Part shown: in pieces, positions 27,920 through 36,637 of the stretch | Layout: each line of letters starts with the position of its first letter | Position numbering within the stretch: the stretch's first letter is position 1 | NCBI GenBank assembly: GCA_021777555.1 | Contig: JAJYDK010000012.1 | Location: 22,180 to 86,179 of the forward strand | Length of the DNA stretch: 64,000 bases | Direction of reading: 5' to 3' | DNA from: Pseudomonadota bacterium | GTDB lineage: Bacteria; Pseudomonadota; Gammaproteobacteria; Steroidobacterales; Steroidobacteraceae | Position numbers and translations under genes: made by a program | The notes under the pieces: generated by a model | Database searches by the model: none | What the model saw: the letters and a program-made list of their open reading frames with translations, nothing else | What the model was told of the DNA's origin: nothing

Positions 27920-30040
27920 TCACCGCGCGCGGCGGGCCGAGGTCACGTTCGGCACCGCCGCGAGGCGGTGCAGTACACGAGCAAGCTGCTCCTGATCGCC
28001 GACGCCCACCGTCAGGCGCACGTTCGCGACTCCAGCGGCAGGATCGGTCGTCGTGTTCATGGCCTGGATGCTCAGTCGCTCGACGGCCAGCACATCCGTC
28101 AGGTCCCGGATCAGTCCACGGCGGTCGTAGGCCTGGATGGAGATCTCGACGGGCAGCTGCTCCGCCTCGTGCGCGCTCCACTCGACCTTGAGCACGCGCT
28201 CGGGCCTGACCGAGCGCATCCGCGCAAAACCCGGGCAGTTGGCGCGGTGGATGGTCACTCCGCGCCCCACGGTGACGTAGCCGACGATGGGCTGCGGCCG
28301 CAGCGGGGAGCAGCACCGCGCCAGTGTGATCGGCAGGTCCCCGACGCCTTCGATCTCGACGGGTGAGCCCCCATGTGCGCTGCGCGTGCGTTTCGGAGCG
28401 GGCGTCGGGGGCTCCCTGAGAGAGCCCAGCAGCCTTTCCACGGCATGCGCGAGCTGCGCCACCGTGATCTCGCCTTCCCCGAGCAGCTGGTGAAGGTGAT
28501 CCGCATCGCGCGCCTTGAGCTCCTCGATGAGCCGCGGCAGCTGCTGCGCCCCCACACCGAGCTTGCCGAGCTCCCGCTCCGCGATGAGGCGTCCCGCGCC
28601 GCGGTTGTCGGCCGCATCGAGCTTGCGAAACCATGCACGCACCTTGGCGCGGTTGCGCCCGGAGACGAGGAAGCCGAGCTCGGGGGCGAGCCAGTCGCGG
28701 CTCGGCGCCCCCTGCTTGGCGGTGATGATCTCGACCACCTCGCCGTTGGCGAGGACGTGGGTCAGGGGCACGATGCGGCCATTCGCCTTCGCGCCGCGGC
28801 AGCGATGGCCGAGCGAGGTGTGCAGGGTGTAGGCGAAGTCAAGAGGGGTCGCGCCATGGGGCAGGTCGATGACCTCGCCCTTGGGTGTCAGCACGTACAC
28901 GCGGTCCTGGAAGAGCTCCGCGCTCACCTGCTCGAGGAACTCGCGATCCGCATCGAGGCCCTCGCGGCTCGGCTCGAGCAGGCGGCGCACCCACTCGATC
29001 TTGCGCTGATACTGCGTATCCGCGGCGCCGCCTTCCTTGTACGTCCAGTGCGCGGCCACGCCGAGCTCGGCGTGCTCATGCATCTCGCGGGTGCGGATCT
29101 GCACCTCCACGCTCTTGCCCTCGGGACCGATCACCGCCGTGTGGATGGAGCGGTAGAAGTTGCCTTTGGGCGTTGCGATGTAGTCGTCGAATTCGCCGGG
29201 AAGGTAGGTCCAGAGGCCGTGCACCACCCCGAGCGCGCCGTAGCAATCGGGGATCGACTCGACGATGATGCGCACCGCGCGCACATCGAAGAGCTGCTCG
29301 AACTCGAGGTGCTTGCGCTGCATCTTCCTGTAGATGCTGTACATGTGTTTGGGACGGCCGGTCACCTGAGCCTCGATGCCGGCCTTCTCGAGCTCGGCCC
29401 GCAGGGCGCGGCAGAGCTCCTCGATGTAGCGCTCCCGGTCGGTGCGCCGCTCGTTGAGCGCGGCGGCAATGCGCCGATACTCCTCGGGCTCGAGGTAGCG
29501 GAACGACAGATCCTCGATTTCCCATTTCAGCTGCCAGACGCCGAGGCGATTGGCCAGCGGCCCGAAGATGGCGCGCGCCTCGAGCGCGAGCCGCTCGCGC
29601 GCCTCCGGCGATGCCTCGCGGGCATGGCGCAGGCTCACCAGCTGCTCGGCCAGTCTGGCGAGGATCAGCCTTGGATCGCTCACGACCGCGAGCAGCATCT
29701 TGCGCAGCGTCTCGGCCTGGCGCGCCGAGAGGCCCTGCGCCGGCGACCAGCGCGGTCCGAGGCCGATCTCGCCGAGCCTCGAGAGCGCTCCGGCGATCTC
29801 ACTCGCCGCGGGTCCCACCCGGGCGGCAAGCGACTCTGCGGTGAGGCCACGGGCGAGGGCGGCCTGGACCAACACGGCCTTGGCGAGATCCACATCCTCG
29901 GTGAGCGCCCCCAGGATTTCGGCCGCCTCGGCGGCTTCGGCGAGCGCCTCAGGCGCCAGCGCAGCGCCGTCCAGGATCTCGCGCCGGGCGGCGGAGATCG
30001 ACTCGAGAATCTCGGGCGGACAGCGCTGCGTCGTCTCCAC
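27920..30040 (-). CDS. relA: (p)ppGpp synthetase, monofunctional RelA type
   Basis: 706 aa. The N-terminal hydrolase-like region lacks an HD pair, so it is degenerate as in RelA. The synthetase domain (about 210-340) includes GRPKHMYSIYRKM, and EFDDYIA carries the EXDD motif of monofunctional synthetases rather than RXKD of SpoT. TGS domain near 365-425 (LTPKGEVIDLPHGATPLDFAY), then a helical and Cys-containing segment (LARCCSPLRPQP) and a C-terminal ACT domain (SIQAYDRRGLIRDLTDVL). It makes pppGpp when ribosomes stall on uncharged tRNA. Confidence 0.94.
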   Translation of the reverse strand: METTQRCPPEILESISAARREILDGAALAPEALAEAAEAAEILGALTEDVDLAKAVLVQAALARGLTAESLAARVGPAASEIAGALSRLGEIGLGPRWSPAQGLSARQAETLRKMLLAVVSDPRLILARLAEQLVSLRHAREASPEARERLALEARAIFGPLANRLGVWQLKWEIEDLSFRYLEPEEYRRIAAALNERRTDRERYIEELCRALRAELEKAGIEAQVTGRPKHMYSIYRKMQRKHLEFEQLFDVRAVRIIVESIPDCYGALGVVHGLWTYLPGEFDDYIATPKGNFYRSIHTAVIGPEGKSVEVQIRTREMHEHAELGVAAHWTYKEGGAADTQYQRKIEWVRRLLEPSREGLDADREFLEQVSAELFQDRVYVLTPKGEVIDLPHGATPLDFAYTLHTSLGHRCRGAKANGRIVPLTHVLANGEVVEIITAKQGAPSRDWLAPELGFLVSGRNRAKVRAWFRKLDAADNRGAGRLIAERELGKLGVGAQQLPRLIEELKARDADHLHQLLGEGEITVAQLAHAVERLLGSLREPPTPAPKRTRSAHGGSPVEIEGVGDLPITLARCCSPLRPQPIVGYVTVGRGVTIHRANCPGFARMRSVRPERVLKVEWSAHEAEQLPVEISIQAYDRRGLIRDLTDVLAVERLSIQAMNTTTDPAAGVANVRLTVGVGDQEQLARVLHRLAAVPNVTSARRAR

Positions 30041-30144
30041 GGGGCTAAGTGCCTGATTAATCTAATGTCTCAAGGGGCGCCTTGCGGCTATCATACCGGT
30101 CGTTTCCGGCGAAAGAGCGCGAGTTTGGCGGCGGTCCAGCTGAG

Positions 30145-30711
30145 ATGACCAGCGATCCACAGTGGGCGAATGTCCAGCACGTCAAATGCTTGCGCGACGG
30201 GACACCTCGCGCCGAGCGCTCGAGGTGCGTGCGCTACGAGGGCTATGGCCCGGGCGGATCGGCGCTGCTCGTCGACTGCTGCACGGACGATCCCGAGGGC
30301 ACCCGCACACGTCTGAGGCGCTCATTCCGTGAGCACGGCGGGTATCTCGGGGCCGAGGGCTCGGTGGGCTACCTTTTCGATCACGTCGGCGTGTTGCGCT
30401 ATCGCTCGGGACCGAGTCCGCAATGGCTCACCCAGGCGGCGCTCTCGGCCGGCGCCGAAGCCGTGATCGGTGCAGAGCGCTCGATCGAGGTGTTGACCGA
30501 CCCCCGGGATTTCGATGGCATCCGCGCCGAGCTGCGACGAGGAGGCTTCGCGCCGCTCACCGCCGAGGTGACCGAGCGCGCAGCGGTCACGGCGCCCCTC
30601 GGCGGCGAGGCGGCCCGTCACATGGTGCGGCTCATCGAGGCGCTGACCGAGCTCGATGACGTCTGTGATGTCTACACGAATGCCGAGCTGATCGGTGCGC
30701 CGCCGGGCTAG
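30145..30711 (+). CDS. YebC/PmpR-family protein lacking most of domain I
   Basis: 188 aa versus about 240-250 for full-length YebC. It begins with a remnant of the family start (QWANVQHVK, normally KWANIQHRK). It then jumps directly to VRYEGYGPGGSALLVDC, which in normal YebC lies about 65 residues later. Domains II and III look complete, including LGAEGSVGYLF and the acidic end. The missing segment contains the basic N-terminal region thought to contact nucleic acid. Start ATG 30145 with a weak ribosome site; divergent from relA. Either a specialised paralogue or a decaying copy; the frame is open throughout. Confidence 0.8.
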   Translation: MTSDPQWANVQHVKCLRDGTPRAERSRCVRYEGYGPGGSALLVDCCTDDPEGTRTRLRRSFREHGGYLGAEGSVGYLFDHVGVLRYRSGPSPQWLTQAALSAGAEAVIGAERSIEVLTDPRDFDGIRAELRRGGFAPLTAEVTERAAVTAPLGGEAARHMVRLIEALTELDDVCDVYTNAELIGAPPG

Positions 30712-31196
30712 AGCGCCTCGAGCTGTTGAGCGAGCTCGCGCAACCGGGCCGCGACGATTCTTGCTCGGGACGGCAATCGGTCCCCAGGGATTGCGCACTC
30801 GAGGATCCGGGACAACACGTCTTCGAACGTCGTCCGGTTCAGCTCCGTGCGCACATCCCGGCTGGTCTGAACGCAGTAGGTGAGTGTGAGCGGCTCGGTC
30901 TTCTCCCCGCGCTCGAGATAGGGAAGCTCGACGCAAAGCTCCGGCCAATCGCCGTTGTTCCCGTCGCCGAGGCCCTTCAGCCAATACTCGATGGTCTCGT
31001 CCACGGCGAACTCCACCATTTTCCTTAGACGGCCGTGGAGGAAAAACGAGAACCCGTTCTCGAGGGATTCCGTTTCCGTGCCCTTGCGGCGCGCGATGGC
31101 CGCGAGCTTCTCGATCAGCTCGTATTCGATGTCATCAAATCGTGGCAACTCCCATTCCGGGAGATGGAGAAGGTTCCGGCGCCACCTTTTGCTCAT
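30708..31196 (-). CDS. hypothetical protein
   Basis: 162 aa from the ATG at 31196. Not recognised. The translation has natural composition and predicted helices (FDDIEYELIEKLAAIARRKG; MVEFAVDETIEYWLKGL) and a C-terminal leucine/arginine helix. No signal peptide or membrane segment. Its stop overlaps the stop of the YebC-like gene by 4 nt on opposite strands. The longer track ORF (to 31361) adds an unlikely N-terminus. It may mark the left edge of imported DNA before the lasso cluster. Confidence 0.6.
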   Translation of the reverse strand: MSKRWRRNLLHLPEWELPRFDDIEYELIEKLAAIARRKGTETESLENGFSFFLHGRLRKMVEFAVDETIEYWLKGLGDGNNGDWPELCVELPYLERGEKTEPLTLTYCVQTSRDVRTELNRTTFEDVLSRILECAIPGDRLPSRARIVAARLRELAQQLEAL

Positions 31197-31667
31197 GTTT
31201 CCCGTCCCATGTGTATTTCCTTCACGCCGATGATCGCAGTTTGGCCGCACAACATCAGTCCCCTTCAGCAGGTTCCGGCGAATGTAGTTCGAACCGGGCG
31301 GCAAGATAACCCCGCATATGTGATCAATTTGTGTCATTTTGCGGCTTGACCTGCGGGTCATTTTATGCCTCTGCGCACTTCCCTGGCCGTGGCCGCGCTA
31401 CGTCGATGATCGAGGCGGGACAAGCCTGTGGCGCCGCTCGCGAAGGCTCCGAGGATCGCGCAACGCGTCTCGCACGTCCGTAGGTCAGCCATGTTTTCAG
31501 CATGACTGTTGAGTCTGTTGGTGAAGTTGTATACCGTTGAGAGATGAAACGCAGCGGGAGCATCGATCATGGCAGTTGTCCGTCAGGAGACAAGTAAGTA
31601 GGCGATGTCGTTTGCGCCTGCCAACTTGAGCATGGTCATGGAAACGAGCTGCTGTCAGAGTCGTATC
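31197..31667. other. intergenic region, left flank of lasso cluster
   Basis: 471 bp with visibly lower GC than the flanking genes around 31200-31340. Only short ORFs without a recognisable product. It holds the promoter of the minus-strand hypothetical gene and of the HTH gene. No tRNA, repeat or IS end recognised. Confidence 0.4.
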
Positions 31668-31907
31668 ATGGAAGGCAACCGCGCCCGGCTGCAGATGCGT
31701 CTCGCTGAGGTCATCCGGCGTCACCGTGAAGCGACCCGCTTCAGTCAGGAGACTTTCGCGGATCACATCGGGATGCACCGCGCACAGTATGGGTTCATCG
31801 AACGAGGGCGAAGGGACTTGCGGCTGACGACGCTCGAGCGGGTGGCCAAGGGATTGAAGGAGCCGCTCTGGGCCATTCTTCGGGAGGCCGAGGAAGGGTA
31901 TCGGTGA
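31668..31907 (+). CDS. XRE-type helix-turn-helix regulator
   Basis: About 79 aa from the ATG at 31668; upstream ATGs at 31605, 31632 and 31638 are possible. An HTH_XRE/Cro domain is clear: LAEVIRRHREATRFSQETFADHIGMHRAQYGFIERGRRDLRLTTLERVAKGL. There is nothing beyond the DNA-binding domain. It lies 81 bp upstream of the ECF sigma gene in the same direction, so it may regulate the lasso uptake operon; this is inferred from position. Confidence 0.85.
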   Translation: MEGNRARLQMRLAEVIRRHREATRFSQETFADHIGMHRAQYGFIERGRRDLRLTTLERVAKGLKEPLWAILREAEEGYR

Positions 31908-31988
31908 TGGTGAAGGATCGGGGGGCGCCGGCGGAGGGCCACACGAGAAGATTTCCGGGCCGGCGTCCCTTGCGGCGGTGGGAAGGGC

Positions 31989-32597
31989 ATGCGCAGCGCT
32001 GACTCGAGCGTCGAGCGTGAGGTCGTGCCGGAGAGTTCCGAGCGGGCGAGTGTGGGCGTGGACGTCTCGGTGGCCCATGAAGACCGCGCCCAGGCCCTGG
32101 CGGATATCGCCCGGAATCATCATGCGGCGCTCGTGCGGTTCCTGATGGCGCGCACCGGATCGAAGGAGGAGGCCCGGGAGGTCGCGCAAGAGGCCTATGC
32201 CAAGCTCCTGGCGCTCGACACGCAGGGGCCGATCAGCTTTCTCGCGGGCTACCTCTGGCGCGTCGCCGCCAATCTGGCGATCGACGGAAAGCGTCGGCGT
32301 GCGGTCCGTGAGCGCTTCGCGGGGTGCGAGGGTCAGGACGGTGAGGGGCTCGAGCCCTCGGCCGAGCGGGTGGTCGAGGCGCGTCAGCGGCTGGCCATCG
32401 TGGAGCGCGCCATCGAGGAACTGCCGTCCCGGTGCCTCAAGGCGTTCCAGCTTCGGGTGCTGAATGGTCTGCGGTTCGAAGAAGTGGGCCGCGAGATGAG
32501 AATCAGCGACCGAATGGCCAAGACCTACGTCGCACGCGCTCTGCAATTCCTGCAGAGCCGTCTCGATGCGGCCGATGCACCGGCGGGACGCCGGTGA
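31989..32597 (+). CDS. ECF sigma factor, FecI type
   Basis: 202 aa. Sigma region 2 (RNHHAALVRFLMARTGSKEEAREVAQEAYAKLL and YLWRVAANLAIDGKRRR) and region 4 (RCLKAFQLRVLNGLRFEEVGREMRISDRMAKTYVARAL) are present. FecI-like factors are activated through a FecR anti-sigma factor and a TonB-dependent transducer, exactly the next two genes. The stop overlaps the fecR-like GTG by 4 nt. It probably transcribes the TonB receptor/isopeptidase operon and perhaps the lasso genes. Confidence 0.9.
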   Translation: MRSADSSVEREVVPESSERASVGVDVSVAHEDRAQALADIARNHHAALVRFLMARTGSKEEAREVAQEAYAKLLALDTQGPISFLAGYLWRVAANLAIDGKRRRAVRERFAGCEGQDGEGLEPSAERVVEARQRLAIVERAIEELPSRCLKAFQLRVLNGLRFEEVGREMRISDRMAKTYVARALQFLQSRLDAADAPAGRR

Positions 32598-33706
32598 GCG
32601 AGGGCATGGCACAAGGGCTGCGGGCTGGCCCCTGGCTGGAGGCGCTCGAGTGGCACATCACGCTGCACGAGGCCTCCGATACGGAGTGGACGGACGCCAG
32701 GCTCTCCGAGTGGCGGCGTTGGTACGCGGAGCCGGAGCATCGTCAGGTCTTCGAGCAGGTCTGCCAGTTGCTCGATGACCGCCACGCCTATCGCCAACCG
32801 CATCGGCGCCCGAGGGAGGCCGACGCCGACCCCTGCGACCCGGACGTGCGCCGAGGCAACACCCGCCGGGGCGCGTGGATCAAGGCATCCGCGGGCATGC
32901 TGCTCGCCGGTGCCGCCCTGGCGTGCGCGGGACTCGTGCTTCGAGTGCGATGGTCGGGGACCGGAGCTCACCCGCCCCCCGCGATCGTGTATCAGACCGG
33001 CGTCGGACAGCTGGAAACCGCCCACCTGAGCGACGGATCGACGGTGACGCTCGGCGCCCAAACCCGGTTGACGGTCGATATCACAGCGCAGCGGCGCGTC
33101 ATGCGATTGCTCCACGGAGAGGCGTGGTTCCGCGACAAGGACATTCCGGGCCGGCCGTTCAGCGTGCACGCCGGGCACGGAACAATCACCGCCATCGGGA
33201 CCTCATTCGTCGTCAATCGCGATGCCGATCGAGTCGTCGTCACGGTGACCGCGGGCACAGTGGAAGTCTCCACCGTGCGGGCACCTTCGCGGAGGCCTGC
33301 CATCGCACCGGGCACACGGACACGGCATCCGTCCGCCGTCCGGATGGCCCGAGGAGAGGCACTCAGCTATAGCGACCGCGGCGACCTCGGGCCCCTCATC
33401 CCTGCCAGCGCTCACGCCGCCACCGCCTGGACCCAGGGACGCCTGATCTTCGACGGCGTGCCTCTGCGCGACGTCGTCGAGAATGTCGGCCGCTATTGGT
33501 CCCGGCGCCTGACCATCGGCCCCCGGGCCGGACGCCTTCAGTTCAGCGGTCTGATCTACGAGAACGGCATCGAGGACTGGCTGAGCGGCCTGAGCACCAT
33601 CTTTCCGGTGTCGGTCGAGGAAACCCGCTCTTGCATCCGCATTCACCTGCGCACCCCGAGCGACGCGCAATCCGACCAAGCCACACGCCCGCAATCGCGA
33701 CGCTGA
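32594..33706 (+). CDS. FecR-type anti-sigma regulator
   Basis: 370 aa from GTG 32594, overlapping the sigma gene (GTGA); ATG 32606 is an alternative. The N-terminal cytoplasmic DUF4880-like segment shows LEALEWHITLHEA and WRRWYAEPEHRQVFEQV. A single membrane helix (MLLAGAALACAGLVL) follows near residue 103. The periplasmic FecR domain (LSDGSTVTLGAQTRLTVDI; GEAWFRDKDIPGRPFSV) is followed by a DUF4974-like end (LIFDGVPLRDVVENVGRYW). It relays the state of the TonB-dependent transducer to the ECF factor. Confidence 0.92.
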   Translation: MSEGMAQGLRAGPWLEALEWHITLHEASDTEWTDARLSEWRRWYAEPEHRQVFEQVCQLLDDRHAYRQPHRRPREADADPCDPDVRRGNTRRGAWIKASAGMLLAGAALACAGLVLRVRWSGTGAHPPPAIVYQTGVGQLETAHLSDGSTVTLGAQTRLTVDITAQRRVMRLLHGEAWFRDKDIPGRPFSVHAGHGTITAIGTSFVVNRDADRVVVTVTAGTVEVSTVRAPSRRPAIAPGTRTRHPSAVRMARGEALSYSDRGDLGPLIPASAHAATAWTQGRLIFDGVPLRDVVENVGRYWSRRLTIGPRAGRLQFSGLIYENGIEDWLSGLSTIFPVSVEETRSCIRIHLRTPSDAQSDQATRPQSRR

Positions 33707-33821
33707 CGCTGCAATTGCGTGACGACACCGCGTTCGAATTTCGCGCGTCCTGAGACGTCAGCCGCTCACGTCCAGTCCGGACGCCAACTGATTCACATTT
33801 CCCGAAATCACCCGTCTACAA

Positions 33822-33839
33822 ATCAGATCGAGATCTGAT
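33822..33839. promoter_or_regulatory. inverted repeat before the TonB receptor gene
   Basis: ATCAGATC-GA-GATCTGAT, 8-bp perfect arms, 78 bp before the receptor start. It is followed by a further GATC-rich stretch (GATCGACTCGATCCGATC). Candidate operator or mRNA hairpin in the 5' region of the receptor gene. Confidence 0.45.
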
Positions 33840-33916
33840 CGACTCGATCCGATCGAAACAACAGCTGGCGCCGCACCCGCTCGCGGCGTGCGGCTCGTCC
33901 ATGAACAACGGGGGTG

Positions 33917-36559
33917 ATGGGTATGACATCTGTCGGCAGCGCTCGGCGAGGATCTCGCGCAGATCGAACACGTACAAAGAACCATTTCCGCGCAGCATGT
34001 GCCGTGATGCTCGGCATCGCCGGCTGGATGCCGTGTCACGCCGTTCTGGCTCGCGATCCGAGCCGGGCCGTGCGTTTCGACATCCCCGCGCAGCCCCTGA
34101 GCCGGGCTCTCCTTCAGTTCGCCCGCCAGGCGCACGTGCCCATCATGTTCTCCTCGACCCTGACGCGGCGCCTGAGCGCACCAGCGCTGCACGGGAAATT
34201 GACCGAACATCAGGCGCTCCAGGAGCTCCTGAAGAACTCAGGGCTGGGCTTCGTCCGGCAAGGTGCCGCCGTCAGGATCGTGGCGTTGAAAGAGGGCAGC
34301 GACGCTGCACACCCTGCATCGAAGACTCACCCTGCGCACAAGCACCATGCCGCGCAGGCGATTGCCCTGCAGGAAGTGGTGGTCACCGGCTCCCACATCC
34401 GCGGCGGTCCGCCCCCGTCCGCGCCCATCATCACCATCACGCGCCGGGACATCGAGGAGTCCGGCTACCAATCCGTCGAGCAGGTGATGGATGCGCTGCC
34501 CGAGAACTTCGCGTCGGTGGGGTCGGGACAGACCTTTGATCTCGCCGCTCAAAACGACTCGGGCAATATATCGAATGGCGCGGCAGTGGATCTCGACGGC
34601 CTGGGGTTTGACTCCACCCTCGTGCTGGTGAACGGGCATCGTCTTGCGCCCAGTGGAACCAGAGGGGCGTTCACGGACATATCCGTCATTCCGATCAGCG
34701 CCATCAAGCGAATCGACGTGTTGACAGGCGGCGCCTCGGCCATATACGGAGCGGACGCGATCGGTGGGGTCGTGAACTACGTGCTTCGCTCGCACGAGCA
34801 GGGCGCGGAAACCGACTTGGAATATGGATCGGTGACTCAGGGCGGCCTCAGGGATTATCGCGCCTCCCAGTCCGCCGGGATGAGCTGGACGGGCGGAAAT
34901 CTGTTTGCCGCATACGAATTCCACAAGCGCACGGCGCTGTCCGCTGGCGACAGGTCCTTCAGCAGCTCGGCCGGGCCCTATTCTCTATCGCCCGATTCGA
35001 CGCAAAACAACCTTTATGTCACGGCAACCCAGAACATCGGGCGAAAGACGAGTCTGGAGGGTGACCTGTTCTATGAGCAGCGCCGTAACCAGAACGCATT
35101 CCCGTACTACGGCCTTCTGGTCGGCTCTAGCGCGCATTCGCACCAATATTCCGCGGGATTTGAGGCAATCAGAACACTGGGAAACACGTGGCACGGACAT
35201 CTGCGGCTCCAGTACGGAAAAAGCGGAAATTCGCTTGAGGACGTTTTCGGCACGGAGCAGGGCAACTCTCGATTGCTGACGGCATCCGTCGGTGCGGACG
35301 GGTCGCTATTCCACACGAGATCTGGAGCCGTACGAGGTGCAATCGGCACGGAGGTGCGTCGTGAGTCATTTTCGAGCCGTTACACGGGCGTATTCGTCTC
35401 CGAGAACAATCTGGACGAGCAGCGGACAGTTGATGCGATTTATGCGGAAACCAGGATACCGCTTCTGGCGCGGAGACCGGGCACGAGTCGCGGCCCTCTG
35501 CTCAGCGCGGATCTTGCGGGTCGATTCGAGCATTACAGCGATTTCGGGTCGTCGCTGAATCCCATGGCTGGGCTGGCGTGGAAACCGACACGAGGTCTGC
35601 GTTTTCGGGGGACGGTCAGCTCGTCATTCAGGGCGCCAAACTTCTATGAGCTGTACGGCGCGAGTCAGGCGGAGTTGTTCAATTCGCCCTATCCGGGAAG
35701 CCAGGGCGGCACGGAGGCCGTCTTGATCCGAGTTGGGGCGAACCCGGCTTTGAGGCCCGAAAAGTCCACGGAATGGACACTCGGCACGGATATTTTGCCG
35801 GCGCGGACCGGAATGGACATGAAACTGACGTACTTTCACGTTCACTTCAAGGATCGCATTGCATCTCCGAACATACCTTTGCTGAGCGCCCTAGACCAGG
35901 GGCGGACATTCGCTCCCTATCTCCAGTGGAATCCTCCCCTGAGCCAACTGGAGTCATCGGCGAGCTCGGCCGAACAGTTCTACAATATAACGCAATATCC
36001 CGGTTTTGGTCCGGCGCGCTCCCTTTCGGATGCCGTGGCCATCGCCGACGACCGGCTGCAAAACGTTGGTGTCACGAATGTCAGCGGGATCGACGCGGAT
36101 GTGAGCCAGGTGGGGCAGTTCGCTGGGGCAACCTATCGGTTGAGCGCCCAGACGACTTATCTACTCCGATACGAGAACATTTTCGTTCCAGGCGCGCTTC
36201 CGAACAACGTCCTGAGCACATTTCAGAATCCCGTTAACTTCCGCGCGAGACTCATGGCGGGGGTCACTCTCGGCAGGGTCTCCGGAAATTCAGCGCTGAA
36301 TTATACAAATCACTATACCGATACGACGCAATCGGTTCCGGTGAGGGTGGCATCATGGACGACTGTCGATCTGCAGGTTGCGTATCGGATACCGGTGTAT
36401 CGATCCTTCGGAGGATTGACGGCATCTCTTAGCTGCCAGAATTGCATGAACAGGTATCCGCCGTCTTTGAGGACGACGACATACCTGCTCGGATACGACC
36501 CGGCTAACGCCAATCCGCTGGGGCGCTTTGTGAGTCTGACTTTGCGGAAAAGATGGTAA
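33917..36559 (+). CDS. TonB-dependent outer-membrane transducer, probable lasso-peptide receptor
   Basis: About 880 aa. A long basic signal region is followed by an STN signalling domain (VRFDIPAQPLSRALLQFARQ), a TonB box region (LQEVVVTGSHIR), the plug (VQVMDALPEN-type segment through GGASAIYGADAIGGVVNYVL) and a 22-strand barrel ending in SLTLRKRW with the terminal Trp. The STN domain means it can signal to the FecR protein encoded upstream. Adjacent isopeptidase and lasso genes make import of the lasso peptide the best guess. GC content falls within this gene relative to fecI-fecR. GTG 33914 and ATG 33923 are alternative starts. Confidence 0.9.
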   Translation: MGMTSVGSARRGSRADRTRTKNHFRAACAVMLGIAGWMPCHAVLARDPSRAVRFDIPAQPLSRALLQFARQAHVPIMFSSTLTRRLSAPALHGKLTEHQALQELLKNSGLGFVRQGAAVRIVALKEGSDAAHPASKTHPAHKHHAAQAIALQEVVVTGSHIRGGPPPSAPIITITRRDIEESGYQSVEQVMDALPENFASVGSGQTFDLAAQNDSGNISNGAAVDLDGLGFDSTLVLVNGHRLAPSGTRGAFTDISVIPISAIKRIDVLTGGASAIYGADAIGGVVNYVLRSHEQGAETDLEYGSVTQGGLRDYRASQSAGMSWTGGNLFAAYEFHKRTALSAGDRSFSSSAGPYSLSPDSTQNNLYVTATQNIGRKTSLEGDLFYEQRRNQNAFPYYGLLVGSSAHSHQYSAGFEAIRTLGNTWHGHLRLQYGKSGNSLEDVFGTEQGNSRLLTASVGADGSLFHTRSGAVRGAIGTEVRRESFSSRYTGVFVSENNLDEQRTVDAIYAETRIPLLARRPGTSRGPLLSADLAGRFEHYSDFGSSLNPMAGLAWKPTRGLRFRGTVSSSFRAPNFYELYGASQAELFNSPYPGSQGGTEAVLIRVGANPALRPEKSTEWTLGTDILPARTGMDMKLTYFHVHFKDRIASPNIPLLSALDQGRTFAPYLQWNPPLSQLESSASSAEQFYNITQYPGFGPARSLSDAVAIADDRLQNVGVTNVSGIDADVSQVGQFAGATYRLSAQTTYLLRYENIFVPGALPNNVLSTFQNPVNFRARLMAGVTLGRVSGNSALNYTNHYTDTTQSVPVRVASWTTVDLQVAYRIPVYRSFGGLTASLSCQNCMNRYPPSLRTTTYLLGYDPANANPLGRFVSLTLRKRW

Positions 36560-36637
36560 CGGGGTAGTTCCCTGCAAGCGAATAAGGCAATGGTGTTCAG
36601 CGATGAGCCGTCAAACGCTGCTTGGGGTGTGAGTCTG

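Noticed and set aside
30708-31361. Longer start for the hypothetical protein next to the YebC-like gene
   Set aside because: The extra N-terminus covers low-GC intergenic sequence; ATG 31196 gives a compact protein with a reasonable upstream GGGA.
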